Shown: positions 52,572 to 60,794 of the stretch, piece by piece
Layout of the letters: the number at the start of each line of letters is the position of its first letter
Numbering within the stretch: the first letter of the stretch is position 1
Assembly: GCA_031277255.1 (NCBI GenBank)
Contig: JAITMS010000088.1
Location: 1-64,000 of the forward strand
Reading direction: 5' to 3'
Source of the DNA: Azonexus sp.
GTDB taxonomy: Bacteria; Pseudomonadota; Gammaproteobacteria; Burkholderiales; Rhodocyclaceae
Length of the DNA: 64,000 bases
Notes under the pieces: model-generated
What the model saw: only the letters and a program-made list of their open reading frames with translations
The model's database searches: none
Told to the model about the DNA's origin: nothing
Translations under genes and position numbers: made by a program

Positions 52572-53399
52572 ATGGTCAGCGCCAACGGCCAGTCCGAACG
52601 GTCGTTTCTCTTCGTGCCGGCTGACCGATCGGAGCGCTTCGCCAAAGCCTTCGCCGCAGGCGCCGATGCAGTCATCGCCGATCTGGAGGATGCCGTCGCA
52701 CCCGTGTTCAAGGGCAAAGCGCGAGCGGCGCTGGCCGACGCCTTGTCACCGCAGCAACCCTTGCTGGTTCGTGTCAACGGCGCTGATACGGAATGGTTCG
52801 ATGACGATCTGCGGGTTTGTGCGGCGCCAGGCGTCGCTGGCGTTGTTCTGCCCAAAGCCGAACATGCCGATGACATAACACGCATTGCGGATTATCTTGG
52901 CTCTGCCATGCCGGTTTTCGCGCTGATCGAAACCGCTCTTGGCATGGCCGACGCCGAGACTATAGCGGCCCATCCTTCGGTGCGGCGTTTGTTATTTGGC
53001 TCGATTGATTTCCAGGTCGACCTCGGTATCGAAGGCGATGCTAACGAACTGCTTTTCTTCCGTTCCCGTCTTGTGTTCGTTTCACGCCTTGCCAATCTTG
53101 AGGCGCCGGTCGATGGCGTCACCGTCCGTTTCGATGATCCCGCAGCCATCATGGCCGAAGCGCAGCGGGCGCGGCGTGAAGGATTTGGCGGCAAATTGTG
53201 CATCCACCCGCAGCAGGTTGCTGCTGTCAACACCACGTTTTCGCCAACCGCCGAGGAAGTGATTTGGGCACAGCGAGTGATTGCGGTCGCCAGTGCTTCA
53301 GGCAGCAATGCGGTCGCCCTGGATGGCAAGATGATTGACAAGCCCGTTCTTGACAAGGCCGAGCGTATCCTGCGAAAAAACCGAGGCCTCTTGGCATAA
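52572..53399 (+). CDS. CitE-like lyase (citramalyl-CoA/malyl-CoA lyase type)
   Basis: This 275-residue TIM-barrel protein of the HpcH/HpaI-CitE family has FVPADRSERFAKAFAAGADAVIADLEDAV, LIETALGMADAETIAAHPSV with the metal-binding Glu, and GSIDFQVDLGIEGD with the metal-binding Asp. The family cleaves malyl-CoA or citramalyl-CoA to acetyl-CoA plus glyoxylate or pyruvate. With the HTD2-type hydratase (54364) and CaiB transferase (56401) it resembles the itaconate pathway (Ict, Ich, Ccl; rip genes in Pseudomonas). The start could instead be a GTG at 52560. It ends the etf operon, next to the IclR gene. Confidence 0.85.
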   Translation: MVSANGQSERSFLFVPADRSERFAKAFAAGADAVIADLEDAVAPVFKGKARAALADALSPQQPLLVRVNGADTEWFDDDLRVCAAPGVAGVVLPKAEHADDITRIADYLGSAMPVFALIETALGMADAETIAAHPSVRRLLFGSIDFQVDLGIEGDANELLFFRSRLVFVSRLANLEAPVDGVTVRFDDPAAIMAEAQRARREGFGGKLCIHPQQVAAVNTTFSPTAEEVIWAQRVIAVASASGSNAVALDGKMIDKPVLDKAERILRKNRGLLA

Positions 53400-53418
53400 A
53401 TTATTCTCCCAACTGCTA

Positions 53419-53450
53419 TATACTACTTGGACCGTTCAAATAGCTGAACG
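53419..53450 (+). promoter_or_regulatory. IclR gene promoter with inverted operator
   Basis: TATACT (53419-53424) is a good -10. The palindrome CGTTCA-AATAGC-TGAACG (53433-53450) directly downstream uses the same half-sites with N6 spacing, as in the outer part of the composite operator. No good -35 at 17 bp. Autoregulation is likely. Confidence 0.55.
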
Positions 53451-53473
53451 TTTTTTGTAAGGATGACCGTTCC

Positions 53474-54259
53474 ATGGTGGTTGCGAAAAATATAGCCAAT
53501 AAAAAAGAAAACAGCGGCCCGCGTTCGCTTGCTCGTTTGCTGGGGCTGTTCGATGCACTGGCCAAGTCGCGCAATGGACTGAGCTTGGCTGAGCTTAATG
53601 TGACCCTGGAGTCACCAAAGAGCAGTTTGCTAAATTTGCTGCGGCCCTTGGTTACAGATGGTTATCTGACCCATGACAATGACCGCTACCAGCTTGGCCC
53701 GGCAATCTTCCACCTATCGGCGAACATCATGTCGGTGTGGAATTTCTCCAGCTTGGTGCATCCCTATTTGGAGGAACTCGCCAGCCGTTGCAATGAGACA
53801 GTGTACTTGGGCCGCCTGAATCGTGAGCAGAACCTGATAACGTATACCGACGTGATCGAAAGCGCCAAATCCGTCCGCTATGCCATATCAGTCGGCACAA
53901 CTCGCCCACTTTACTGTACAGCCGCTGGTCGCGTGCTAATGGCACATGCCGATAAAGAATGGCTAGATGATTACCTGCGTAAAACCAAACTGGAAATGTA
54001 TACGCCGCAAACTGTCGTAGACAAAAAGCAACTGCGTGCCGAATTGGAACGAATCCTGAAGCAGGGCTACGCTATCAGCATTGGGCAGTTATATTCTGAA
54101 TCCGCCGGTATTGCAGCGCCTATCTTCGGTTTGGATGGCAAGGTTGCTGCCGCTTTGGCCGTTGGCGTACCGTCAGAACGTTTCGAGGCCGGTCAGCCCC
54201 TGCTACAGGATGCCTTGCTGGAGGTTGCTGCGCGCGCTTCGGGTATCGTACCTGACTAA
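53474..54259 (+). CDS. IclR-family transcriptional regulator
   Basis: This 261-residue regulator has an N-terminal winged helix (SLARLLGLFDALAKSRNGLSLAELNVTLESPKSSLLNLLRPLVTDGYL, about residues 17-65) and a C-terminal GAF-like IclR effector domain (SSLVHPYLEELASRCNETVYLG onward, with YCTAAGRVLMAHA). It lies between the CitE-like gene and the HTD2-like gene, and so is positioned to control the itaconate-type module. Its own promoter carries a palindrome made of the same half-sites as the cluster-wide operator. It is therefore the other candidate, besides the FadR-type protein at 32799, for reading that operator. Confidence 0.9.
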   Translation: MVVAKNIANKKENSGPRSLARLLGLFDALAKSRNGLSLAELNVTLESPKSSLLNLLRPLVTDGYLTHDNDRYQLGPAIFHLSANIMSVWNFSSLVHPYLEELASRCNETVYLGRLNREQNLITYTDVIESAKSVRYAISVGTTRPLYCTAAGRVLMAHADKEWLDDYLRKTKLEMYTPQTVVDKKQLRAELERILKQGYAISIGQLYSESAGIAAPIFGLDGKVAAALAVGVPSERFEAGQPLLQDALLEVAARASGIVPD

Positions 54260-54293
54260 CGCCGTCATCGTGTTATTTGATCGACGGTTGTTC

Positions 54294-54357
54294 TGAATGA
54301 CGTTCACAACCTCGCTTTGAGGGTATAGAATTACGTTCGATTAATAGATCGTAATTC
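54294..54357 (+). promoter_or_regulatory. Promoter of the HTD2-acyl-CoA dehydrogenase-CaiB operon with two operators
   Basis: TTCACA (54303-54308), a 17-bp spacer and TAGAAT (54326-54331). The variant core TGAAT-GAC-GTTCA (54294-54306) overlaps the -35. A different inverted repeat, GAATTACG (54328-54335) and CGTAATTC (54350-54357), lies just after the -10. Confidence 0.6.
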
Positions 54358-54363
54358 ATATAC

Positions 54364-55218
54364 ATGAACAATGATGCTGAGCTGTTGCAGTCTTGGGTAG
54401 GTCGCACTGAAAGCCACTCCGATCTGGTGACAGCCGTACCGGTGACAGCGCTGGCGGCGATGCTGGATCGGGCAGACGATCAAATCAAGATCGGCGCTGA
54501 ACTGCCGCCTCTGTGGCATTGGCTTTATTTCCTACCCTTGGCTCGCCAATCGGAGGTTGGGCCTGACGGGCATCCGCAGCGTGGCGGTTTCATGCCGCCA
54601 GTGCCATTGCCCCGGCGCATGTGGGCCGGAAGCCGCCTGCGCTTCGAGCGTCCCCTATGTATCGGCGCACAAATCACAAAAACATCCCGGATTACCGATG
54701 TCCAGTGGAAGCAAGGGCGCTCAGGACGGCTGGCCTTCGTCCAGGTTGAACACTGCATCGAGGATGCCTCAGGTTTGTTGTTGGTCGAAGCGCAGGACAT
54801 CGTTTATCGCGAGGCTGCGCAAGCGGGCGATCCGCTGCCTGCGCCACAGGCAGCGCCAGCGAAAGCCGTTTGGCGGCGCGAGATTTATCCCGATCCGGTG
54901 CTGTTGTTCCGCTATTCCGCGCTGACTTTCAATGGACATCGCATTCACTACGATCTCCCTTACGCAATAGGCGTCGAGCACTATCCTGAACGGGTGGTTC
55001 ACGGCCCCTTGATCGCCACCTTGCTGCTTGACCTGTTACGCCGCGAAGCGCCACAACAGCGCGTGATGGCATTTTCCTTCCGGGCGGTGCGGCCCTTGTT
55101 CCAGGGCGCGCCATTTCATGTCTGCGGACAACCGGCAAGTGATGGTAAAACTGCTCACTTGTGGGCGCAGGATGCGGATGGGGGGCTGGCGATGGACGCC
55201 ACAGCCGAACTGGCGTAA
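54364..55218 (+). CDS. HTD2/MaoC-type hydratase (itaconyl-CoA or mesaconyl-CoA hydratase-like)
   Basis: This 284-residue double-hotdog protein resembles the FAS1-like dehydratase/mesaconyl-C4-CoA hydratase family. It has ELPPLWHWLYFLPLARQSEVG followed by GGFMPPVPLPRRMWAGS in the first half, and NGHRIHYDLPYAIGVEHYP-x-x-VVHGPL in the second half, with the His-x-x-Tyr-Asp type catalytic site. In the Pseudomonas itaconate pathway this family member is Ich/RipB, which hydrates itaconyl-CoA to citramalyl-CoA. The neighbours (CitE-like lyase, acyl-CoA dehydrogenase and CaiB transferase) match that locus. The start has no clear Shine-Dalgarno; the leader is about 20-35 bases after the -10. Confidence 0.8.
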   Translation: MNNDAELLQSWVGRTESHSDLVTAVPVTALAAMLDRADDQIKIGAELPPLWHWLYFLPLARQSEVGPDGHPQRGGFMPPVPLPRRMWAGSRLRFERPLCIGAQITKTSRITDVQWKQGRSGRLAFVQVEHCIEDASGLLLVEAQDIVYREAAQAGDPLPAPQAAPAKAVWRREIYPDPVLLFRYSALTFNGHRIHYDLPYAIGVEHYPERVVHGPLIATLLLDLLRREAPQQRVMAFSFRAVRPLFQGAPFHVCGQPASDGKTAHLWAQDADGGLAMDATAELA

Positions 55219-55244
55219 CGAATCAAATTTTCGAGAGAAAGCCG

Positions 55245-56399
55245 ATGCAGACAACTGATTACCAAGATATTCGCGATGGCGTACGCGCCCTGTGCGCTGA
55301 ATTTCCTGACGAATATTTCCGCAAGATCGACGAGGCGCGCGCTTATCCCGAGGAATTCGTCGATGCGCTGACCAAGGCTGGCTGGATGGCTGCCTTGATC
55401 CCGGCGGAATACGGTGGTTCAGGGCTTGGGCTGGCTGAGGCGTCGGTAATCATGGAAGAGATCAACCGTAGCGGCGGCAACTCTGGCGCCTGTCACGGTC
55501 AGATGTACAACATGAACACCATCCTGCGTAACGGCTCCAAAGCACAGAAAGAGAAGTATTTGCCGAAAATTGCCGCCGGTGAACTGCGTATTCAGTCGAT
55601 GGGGGTCACCGAGCCAACCACCGGCACCGATACCACCAAACTGAAGACGACCGCCTTGAAGAAAGGCGACCATTACGTTGTTAACGGCCAGAAGGTCTGG
55701 ATCTCGCGTATTCAGCACAGCGACATGATGATCCTGCTGGCGCGCACGACACCGCTTGCGGAGGTACGCAAGAAATCCGATGGGCTGTCTTGTTTTTTGG
55801 TCGATCTCCATACCGCTACCGGTAATGGACTCACGGTGCGACCAATCTTGAACATGGTCAACCATGAGACCAACGAACTGTTCTTCGACGACCTGGAAAT
55901 TCCAGAGGAAAATCTGATTGGCGAGGAAGGCAAAGGTTTCAAGTACATCCTCGAAGGCCTCAATGCCGAACGCATTTTGATCGCCGCTGAATGTATCGGT
56001 GACGGCTACTGGTTCGTCGATCGCGCGAAGAAATACGCTTCTGAACGTGTCGTCTTTGACCGTCCGATTGGCAAAAACCAAGGTGTGCAGTTTCCGATCG
56101 CCGAATCGTATATTGAAGTCGAAGCAGCCAATCTGATGCGTTGGAAGGCTGCCCATCTCTATGATGCTCACCGACCCTGTGGCGCCGAGGCCAACATGGC
56201 TAAGCACTTGGCGGCCAAAGCATCATGGGAAGCCGCCAATGTTTGTTTGCAAACGCATGGCGGCTTTGGCTTCGCGTGCGAGTATGACATCGAGCGGAAA
56301 TTCCGCGAAACGCGACTCTACCAAGTCGCGCCGATTTCCACCAACCTGATTTTTTCCTATGTCGCCGAGCATGTGCTCGGGCTTCCGCGCTCGTTCTGA
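55245..56399 (+). CDS. Acyl-CoA dehydrogenase of the itaconate-type module
   Basis: This 384-residue dehydrogenase has MGVTEPTTGTDTTKLKTTA, VNGQKVWISRIQHSD, NHETNELFFDDLEIP, FDRPIGKNQGVQFPIAES and THGGFGFACEYDIERKFRETRL. The final segment differs from the YGG-x-x-E-x-Q type of the paired enzymes. Comparable genes stand beside the itaconate genes of Pseudomonas, where methylsuccinyl-CoA or a similar C5 substrate has been suggested. The ATG at 55245 follows GAGAGA; the longer frame overlaps the hydratase gene. It precedes the CaiB gene by one base. Confidence 0.9.
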   Translation: MQTTDYQDIRDGVRALCAEFPDEYFRKIDEARAYPEEFVDALTKAGWMAALIPAEYGGSGLGLAEASVIMEEINRSGGNSGACHGQMYNMNTILRNGSKAQKEKYLPKIAAGELRIQSMGVTEPTTGTDTTKLKTTALKKGDHYVVNGQKVWISRIQHSDMMILLARTTPLAEVRKKSDGLSCFLVDLHTATGNGLTVRPILNMVNHETNELFFDDLEIPEENLIGEEGKGFKYILEGLNAERILIAAECIGDGYWFVDRAKKYASERVVFDRPIGKNQGVQFPIAESYIEVEAANLMRWKAAHLYDAHRPCGAEANMAKHLAAKASWEAANVCLQTHGGFGFACEYDIERKFRETRLYQVAPISTNLIFSYVAEHVLGLPRSF

Positions 56400-56400
56400 T

Positions 56401-57588
56401 ATGAAGACTTCACGCCCTCTCGACGGCATTCGTGTCGTCTCGCTCGAACATGCCGTGGCGGTGCCATTGGCAACGCGCCAATTGGCGGATCTCGGCGCCG
56501 AAGTCATCAAGATCGAACGCCCCGGCGTAGGTGATTTTGCGCGCGCCTATGACGCCAGCGTAAATGGTCTGGCTTCTTACTTTGTCTGGCTCAACCGGGG
56601 CAAGAAAAGTGTCACGCTCGACGTCAAACAACCCGCAGCGAAGAAAATTCTCGATCAGTTGATTGGCCGGGCCGACGTGGTGATCCAGAATCTGGCTCCG
56701 GGCGCGGCAGCGCGTTTGGGTGTCAGTCACGAGGCGCTGTCGCCCCAGCATTCGCGTCTGATCGTCTGCGACCTGTCCGGCTACGGCGATACGGGACCGC
56801 TCTGCGACAAGAAAGCCTACGATCTGCTGATCCAGGCCGAGTCGGGGCTGATTGCGACTACCGGGTCAGCCGATACGCCATCACGCGCGGGAGCTTCAAT
56901 CGCTGATATTGCCGCTGGCATGTATGCCTATAGCGGCATCCTTACCGCCCTGTTCCAGCGTGAGCGTACCGGTCGTGGCGCCCGCGTCGAGATCAGTATG
57001 CTCGAAGCACTGAGTGAGTGGATGATGCAGCCGGTCTACCTTGGTCATTACGGCGGCAAGCCGCCCAAGCGTCAGGGGGCCACGCATCCGATTATCGCCC
57101 CCTACGGCCCGCATAAGGCGGGCGATGGCAAGGAGGTCATCTTCGGGCTGCAAAACGAGCGCGAATGGCAGATCTTCTGTGACAAGGTGCTCGGAAAACC
57201 GGAATTGGCAGATGATCCGCGTTTCAATACCAACGCCAGGCGTGTCGAGGCGCGCGCCGCGCTGACAGCGCTGATTGAGGCCGAGTTCGCTGGCCTGACT
57301 GCCGACGAGGCTGTAAAACGTCTCGATACAGCGGGCATTGCCAACGGGCGGCTCAATGACATGGATGCTGTATGGAACCACGAGCAGTTGCGCGCGCGCG
57401 GGCGCTGGGTGCCGGTTGAGACCGAGAAAGGTCCGGTCGAGGCGTTGCTGCCGCCAGCAAATATCACGGGTATTACCCCTGTCATGGGCGGCGTACCGAC
57501 GCTCGGGCAGCACACCGTAGCTGTTTTGACCGAACTGGGCTACAGCGCCGAGGCAATCAGGGAATTGCGCGCTGCTGGTTCAATTTGA
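56401..57588 (+). CDS. CaiB/BaiF CoA transferase (itaconate CoA-transferase-like)
   Basis: This 395-residue family III CoA transferase has GIRVVSLEHAVAVPLATRQLADLGAEVIKIERPG and the catalytic Asp141 in KAYDLLIQAESGLIATTG. Further blocks are GASIADIAAGMYAYSGILTAL and the RTGRGARVEISML segment. In the Ict/RipA group the enzyme transfers CoA from succinyl-CoA to itaconate. The position behind the HTD2-type hydratase and the dehydrogenase supports that assignment; other C5 acids remain possible. It starts one base after the dehydrogenase stop, which implies translational coupling. Confidence 0.88.
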   Translation: MKTSRPLDGIRVVSLEHAVAVPLATRQLADLGAEVIKIERPGVGDFARAYDASVNGLASYFVWLNRGKKSVTLDVKQPAAKKILDQLIGRADVVIQNLAPGAAARLGVSHEALSPQHSRLIVCDLSGYGDTGPLCDKKAYDLLIQAESGLIATTGSADTPSRAGASIADIAAGMYAYSGILTALFQRERTGRGARVEISMLEALSEWMMQPVYLGHYGGKPPKRQGATHPIIAPYGPHKAGDGKEVIFGLQNEREWQIFCDKVLGKPELADDPRFNTNARRVEARAALTALIEAEFAGLTADEAVKRLDTAGIANGRLNDMDAVWNHEQLRARGRWVPVETEKGPVEALLPPANITGITPVMGGVPTLGQHTVAVLTELGYSAEAIRELRAAGSI

Positions 57589-57601
57589 GCGAGGAGGAAA
57601 C

Positions 57602-58411
57602 ATGAGCTATGAGCAGATTCTCTACGAGGTAAAGGATCGTATTGCGACCATCACACTTAACCGTCCCGAGTTCCTCAATGCCTGGACGGACACTATTGCC
57701 GATGAAGTTTGGTTGGCAACCCACAAGGCCGACGCCGATCCCGAAGTGCGTGTCATGGTGCTTACCGGCGCTGGTCGCGCTTTCTGCTCAGGCGGCGATG
57801 TTACCGGCTTCAAGACAACTGATCCGCGCCAGTTGATTGATAAGCTGCCGCGTACCTATGATTTCAGTCGCCGCCCCGATTATCAGGGACGCGCCACCTA
57901 CTTCCCGGCGCTGAAGAAGCCAATCATCGCCATGTTGAATGGGCCAACAGCCGGTTTGGGTTTGGTGCACGCACTTTATTGCGACATGCGTATTGCTGCC
58001 GACGATGTGGTTATCACGACGGCTTTCTCACGCATTGGCTTGGCCTCGGAATACGGCATGGCCTGGGGCTTGAAGAATGTCACGGGTTTCTCTGCCGCGA
58101 TGGACTTGCTGCTCTCCGGTCGCAAGGTACGCGGCGAGGAAGCGCTGCGCCTTGGTTTGGTCAGTCAGCTTCATCCGAAGGAAAAACTCCTCGACGCAAC
58201 TTACGCTTACGCACGTGACTTGACGGACAATGTTTCTCCACGTTCTTTACAGGTTTTGAAACGGCAGATGTGGGAGCTGCCCTTCCAGACCCTGCACGAG
58301 TCGCTGATGAGCGATTGTGAAGCGATGATGGCATCCAACGTGTGCGAGGATTTCCAGGAAGGCAAACGGGCTTTCATGGAAAAACGCAAACCCAATTTCA
58401 CTGGTAACTAA
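57602..58411 (+). CDS. Crotonase-superfamily protein
   Basis: This 269-residue crotonase has NRPEFLNAWTDT, GRAFCSGGDVTGF and GPTAGLGLVHALYCDMR. The first catalytic Glu is replaced by His (LGLVH), and the second position falls at FSRIGLASEYGMAW, which has a Glu shifted by three residues. The tail EKRKPNFTGN is also found in the crotonase at 60795. It may be a hydratase of a modified type or an isomerase. GAGGAGG precedes the ATG. It lies between the CaiB gene and the second acyl-CoA dehydrogenase pair. Confidence 0.85.
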   Translation: MSYEQILYEVKDRIATITLNRPEFLNAWTDTIADEVWLATHKADADPEVRVMVLTGAGRAFCSGGDVTGFKTTDPRQLIDKLPRTYDFSRRPDYQGRATYFPALKKPIIAMLNGPTAGLGLVHALYCDMRIAADDVVITTAFSRIGLASEYGMAWGLKNVTGFSAAMDLLLSGRKVRGEEALRLGLVSQLHPKEKLLDATYAYARDLTDNVSPRSLQVLKRQMWELPFQTLHESLMSDCEAMMASNVCEDFQEGKRAFMEKRKPNFTGN

Positions 58412-58421
58412 GGCGGCAAGC

Positions 58422-59618
58422 ATGTATCTCCGTGAAAACCCCGAAGAGATTGCTTTCCGCACAGAAGTGCGGAATTTTGTGCAGTGCGAGCTGCCAACCG
58501 ATATCCGCGACCGCGTGCTGAATTTTCTGCGCGTCGAGCGCGAGGATTATGTGCGCTGGCAGCGTATCCTTCATGCCAAGAGCTGGGGCGCTCCGGCATG
58601 GCCCCAAGCGTATGGCGGCACTGGTTGGAATGCCACCTGGCGAACGATCTTCGAGGAAGAATGCTTCACGGGCGGTGCGCCGCGACAGATTCCGTTCGGC
58701 CTCTCAATGTGCGCCCCTGTGCTGATGGCCTTCGGTACCGATGCACAGAAGGCGCGTTACCTGCCACGCATCATTTCGATGGCGGATTGGTGGTGCCAAG
58801 GCTATTCTGAACCCGGCGCCGGTTCAGATCTGGCGGCACTGAAGACGCGCGCCGAACGTCGTGGTGATTACTATGTCGTGAGCGGCCAGAAGACGTGGAC
58901 AACCTACGCGCACTGGGCAAATATGATGTTTCTGCTGGCGCGCACCGATTCAGAGGCCAAGCCGCAGGCTGGTATCTCCTTCCTGCTGCTCGACATGAAA
59001 ACGCCAGGCGTTACCGTGCGGCCCATTACCACGCTCGATCAAGGCCACGATATCAACGAGGTGTTCCTCGACGAAGTCAAGGTGCCGGTTGAGAATCTGG
59101 TTGGCGAGGAGAACAAAGGTTGGGCCATTGCCAAGTACCTGCTCGGCCATGAGCGTACCAATATTGCCGGCATCGGTATGTGCCGGCGGCTGATGCGGCG
59201 GCTTAAGGAAATCGCGCGCAGCGAACAAAAGCGTGGTCGCCCCTTGATCGAAGACCCCTATTTCCGCCAACGAATTACCAAACTGGACATGGATTTAATG
59301 TGCCACGAGTGGTCCTTGATGCGCCTCATCTCGCTTGAGTCCGGCAACAAAGCGATTGGGCCGGAGGCTTCCGTGCTGAAAATCCGCGGCTCGGAAATAC
59401 AGCAGCATTTGACGGAACTATTGATGGAGTGCGCCGGGCCTTATGCTGTGCCTTTCGTGCCTGCTGCGCTCGAACTTGATTCGACCGCGGCAACGGCGGG
59501 CGGCAAACTCCTCAATCCACTGGCGGCACAGTATTTCGACATGCACAAGATCTCGATCTACGGCGGGGCCAACGAAATCCAGAAGAACATCATCGCCAAG
59601 GCGATTATCGGGTTGTGA
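58422..59618 (+). CDS. Acyl-CoA dehydrogenase, alpha-like subunit of the second tandem pair
   Basis: This 398-residue dehydrogenase is paralogous to 33752. It has CQGYSEPGAGSDLAALKTRA, VSGQKTWTTYAHWA, GHDINEVFLDEVKVP and the C-terminal ISIYGGANEIQKNIIAKAI with the FAD/CoA motif. The second gene at 59628 follows at ten bases. The pair is expected to form an alpha2beta2 enzyme, as in steroid side-chain or ring catabolism. A duplication of a dehydrogenase pair plus crotonase block (33752-36924 and 58422-61574, same order) is evident. Confidence 0.9.
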   Translation: MYLRENPEEIAFRTEVRNFVQCELPTDIRDRVLNFLRVEREDYVRWQRILHAKSWGAPAWPQAYGGTGWNATWRTIFEEECFTGGAPRQIPFGLSMCAPVLMAFGTDAQKARYLPRIISMADWWCQGYSEPGAGSDLAALKTRAERRGDYYVVSGQKTWTTYAHWANMMFLLARTDSEAKPQAGISFLLLDMKTPGVTVRPITTLDQGHDINEVFLDEVKVPVENLVGEENKGWAIAKYLLGHERTNIAGIGMCRRLMRRLKEIARSEQKRGRPLIEDPYFRQRITKLDMDLMCHEWSLMRLISLESGNKAIGPEASVLKIRGSEIQQHLTELLMECAGPYAVPFVPAALELDSTAATAGGKLLNPLAAQYFDMHKISIYGGANEIQKNIIAKAIIGL

Positions 59619-59627
59619 GGTCGAATC

Positions 59628-60764
59628 ATGGACTTTAATTACAGTGAAGAGCAGCAAATGCTTGCTGACACCGTTGGGCGTTTTGTAGACAAGGATTACG
59701 ATTTCGAAACGCGCCGTAACTTGTCGCGTAGTGCGGCAGGCTTCTCCGAAGACAATTGGAAACTGTTTGGCGAACTCGGCCTGCTGGCGCTCAACGTACC
59801 GGAGGAATTCGGCGGTATGGGCGGCGGCGCGGTTGAAACGCTGATTGTCATGGAGGCTTTCGGGCGCGGTCTGGTCGTCGAGCCTTATCTACCGACGGCG
59901 GTCGTGGTGGCTGGCCTGATTGCTCATGCTGGCAGCACGGCGCAGAAAGAAAAACTGCTCGGCGCCATCGCCAATGGCAGCCGACGTTTTGCGCTTGCTG
60001 CATTGGAGCCTCAAGGACGCTTCGATCTCTGGAATGTAGAAACGAAGGCGGTTTCTTCGGACAAGGGATTTGTCCTCAATGGCCGCAAGTCGGTGGTGTC
60101 TGGCGGCGGTAGCGCAGCATCCTTCATTGTTTCGGCGCGAACAGCGGGCATCTCGACTGATCAGCAAGGGATCAGTCTATTTCTGGTCGATGCGGGGGCG
60201 ATCGGCGTCACGGTCAAGGATTTTCCCACCATTGACGGACTGCGTGCAGCCGAAGTCATGTTCGACAACGTCACCGTTACGGCTGATGCCTTGATTGGCG
60301 TACTCGACGGGGGCTACCCTATCCTTGATGCCGCCATTGATTGTGGTATTGCCGCTCTGTGTGCCGAAGCGGTTGGCGCCATGAGCAAACTGATCGAGAT
60401 CACCGCTGAGTACCTGCGCACGCGCAAGCAGTTCGGCAAGCCAATCGGCAGCTTTCAGGCGCTGCAACACCGGGCTGCCGATATGCTGATCGCGCTTGAG
60501 CAGAGTCGCTCGGCGGCGCTGATGGCAGCCGCCAAGCTTGATGCGGTTGATGCGACGGAACGTCGCGCCGCGGTTTCTGCGGCCAAGACAATTATTGGTC
60601 ACGCCGGTCGTAGCATCGGCCAGGCCGCCATTCAACTGCACGGTGGCATGGGCATGACAGACGAGTTGGCGGTCGGCTATTACGCCAAACGCCTTGTCTC
60701 CATCGACCTGACTTGGGGCAACAGCGAGCACCATGTCGAGCGCTACGCATCAACCTTCTCGTAA
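59628..60764 (+). CDS. Acyl-CoA dehydrogenase, beta-like subunit of the second tandem pair
   Basis: This 378-residue partner subunit is paralogous to 34969. It has MDFNYSEEQQMLADTVGRF, TRKQFGKPIGSFQALQHRAADML and LHGGMGMTDELAVGYYAKRL, with no YGG-x-x-E-x-Q motif at the C-terminus. It starts ten bases after its partner's stop. Loss of the C-terminal motif in both beta-like proteins, and its retention in both alpha-like proteins, is what the FadE-type heteromeric enzymes show. Confidence 0.88.
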   Translation: MDFNYSEEQQMLADTVGRFVDKDYDFETRRNLSRSAAGFSEDNWKLFGELGLLALNVPEEFGGMGGGAVETLIVMEAFGRGLVVEPYLPTAVVVAGLIAHAGSTAQKEKLLGAIANGSRRFALAALEPQGRFDLWNVETKAVSSDKGFVLNGRKSVVSGGGSAASFIVSARTAGISTDQQGISLFLVDAGAIGVTVKDFPTIDGLRAAEVMFDNVTVTADALIGVLDGGYPILDAAIDCGIAALCAEAVGAMSKLIEITAEYLRTRKQFGKPIGSFQALQHRAADMLIALEQSRSAALMAAAKLDAVDATERRAAVSAAKTIIGHAGRSIGQAAIQLHGGMGMTDELAVGYYAKRLVSIDLTWGNSEHHVERYASTFS

Positions 60765-60794
60765 ACCAGGAAGGAAAATGACAGGGGTGAAACC

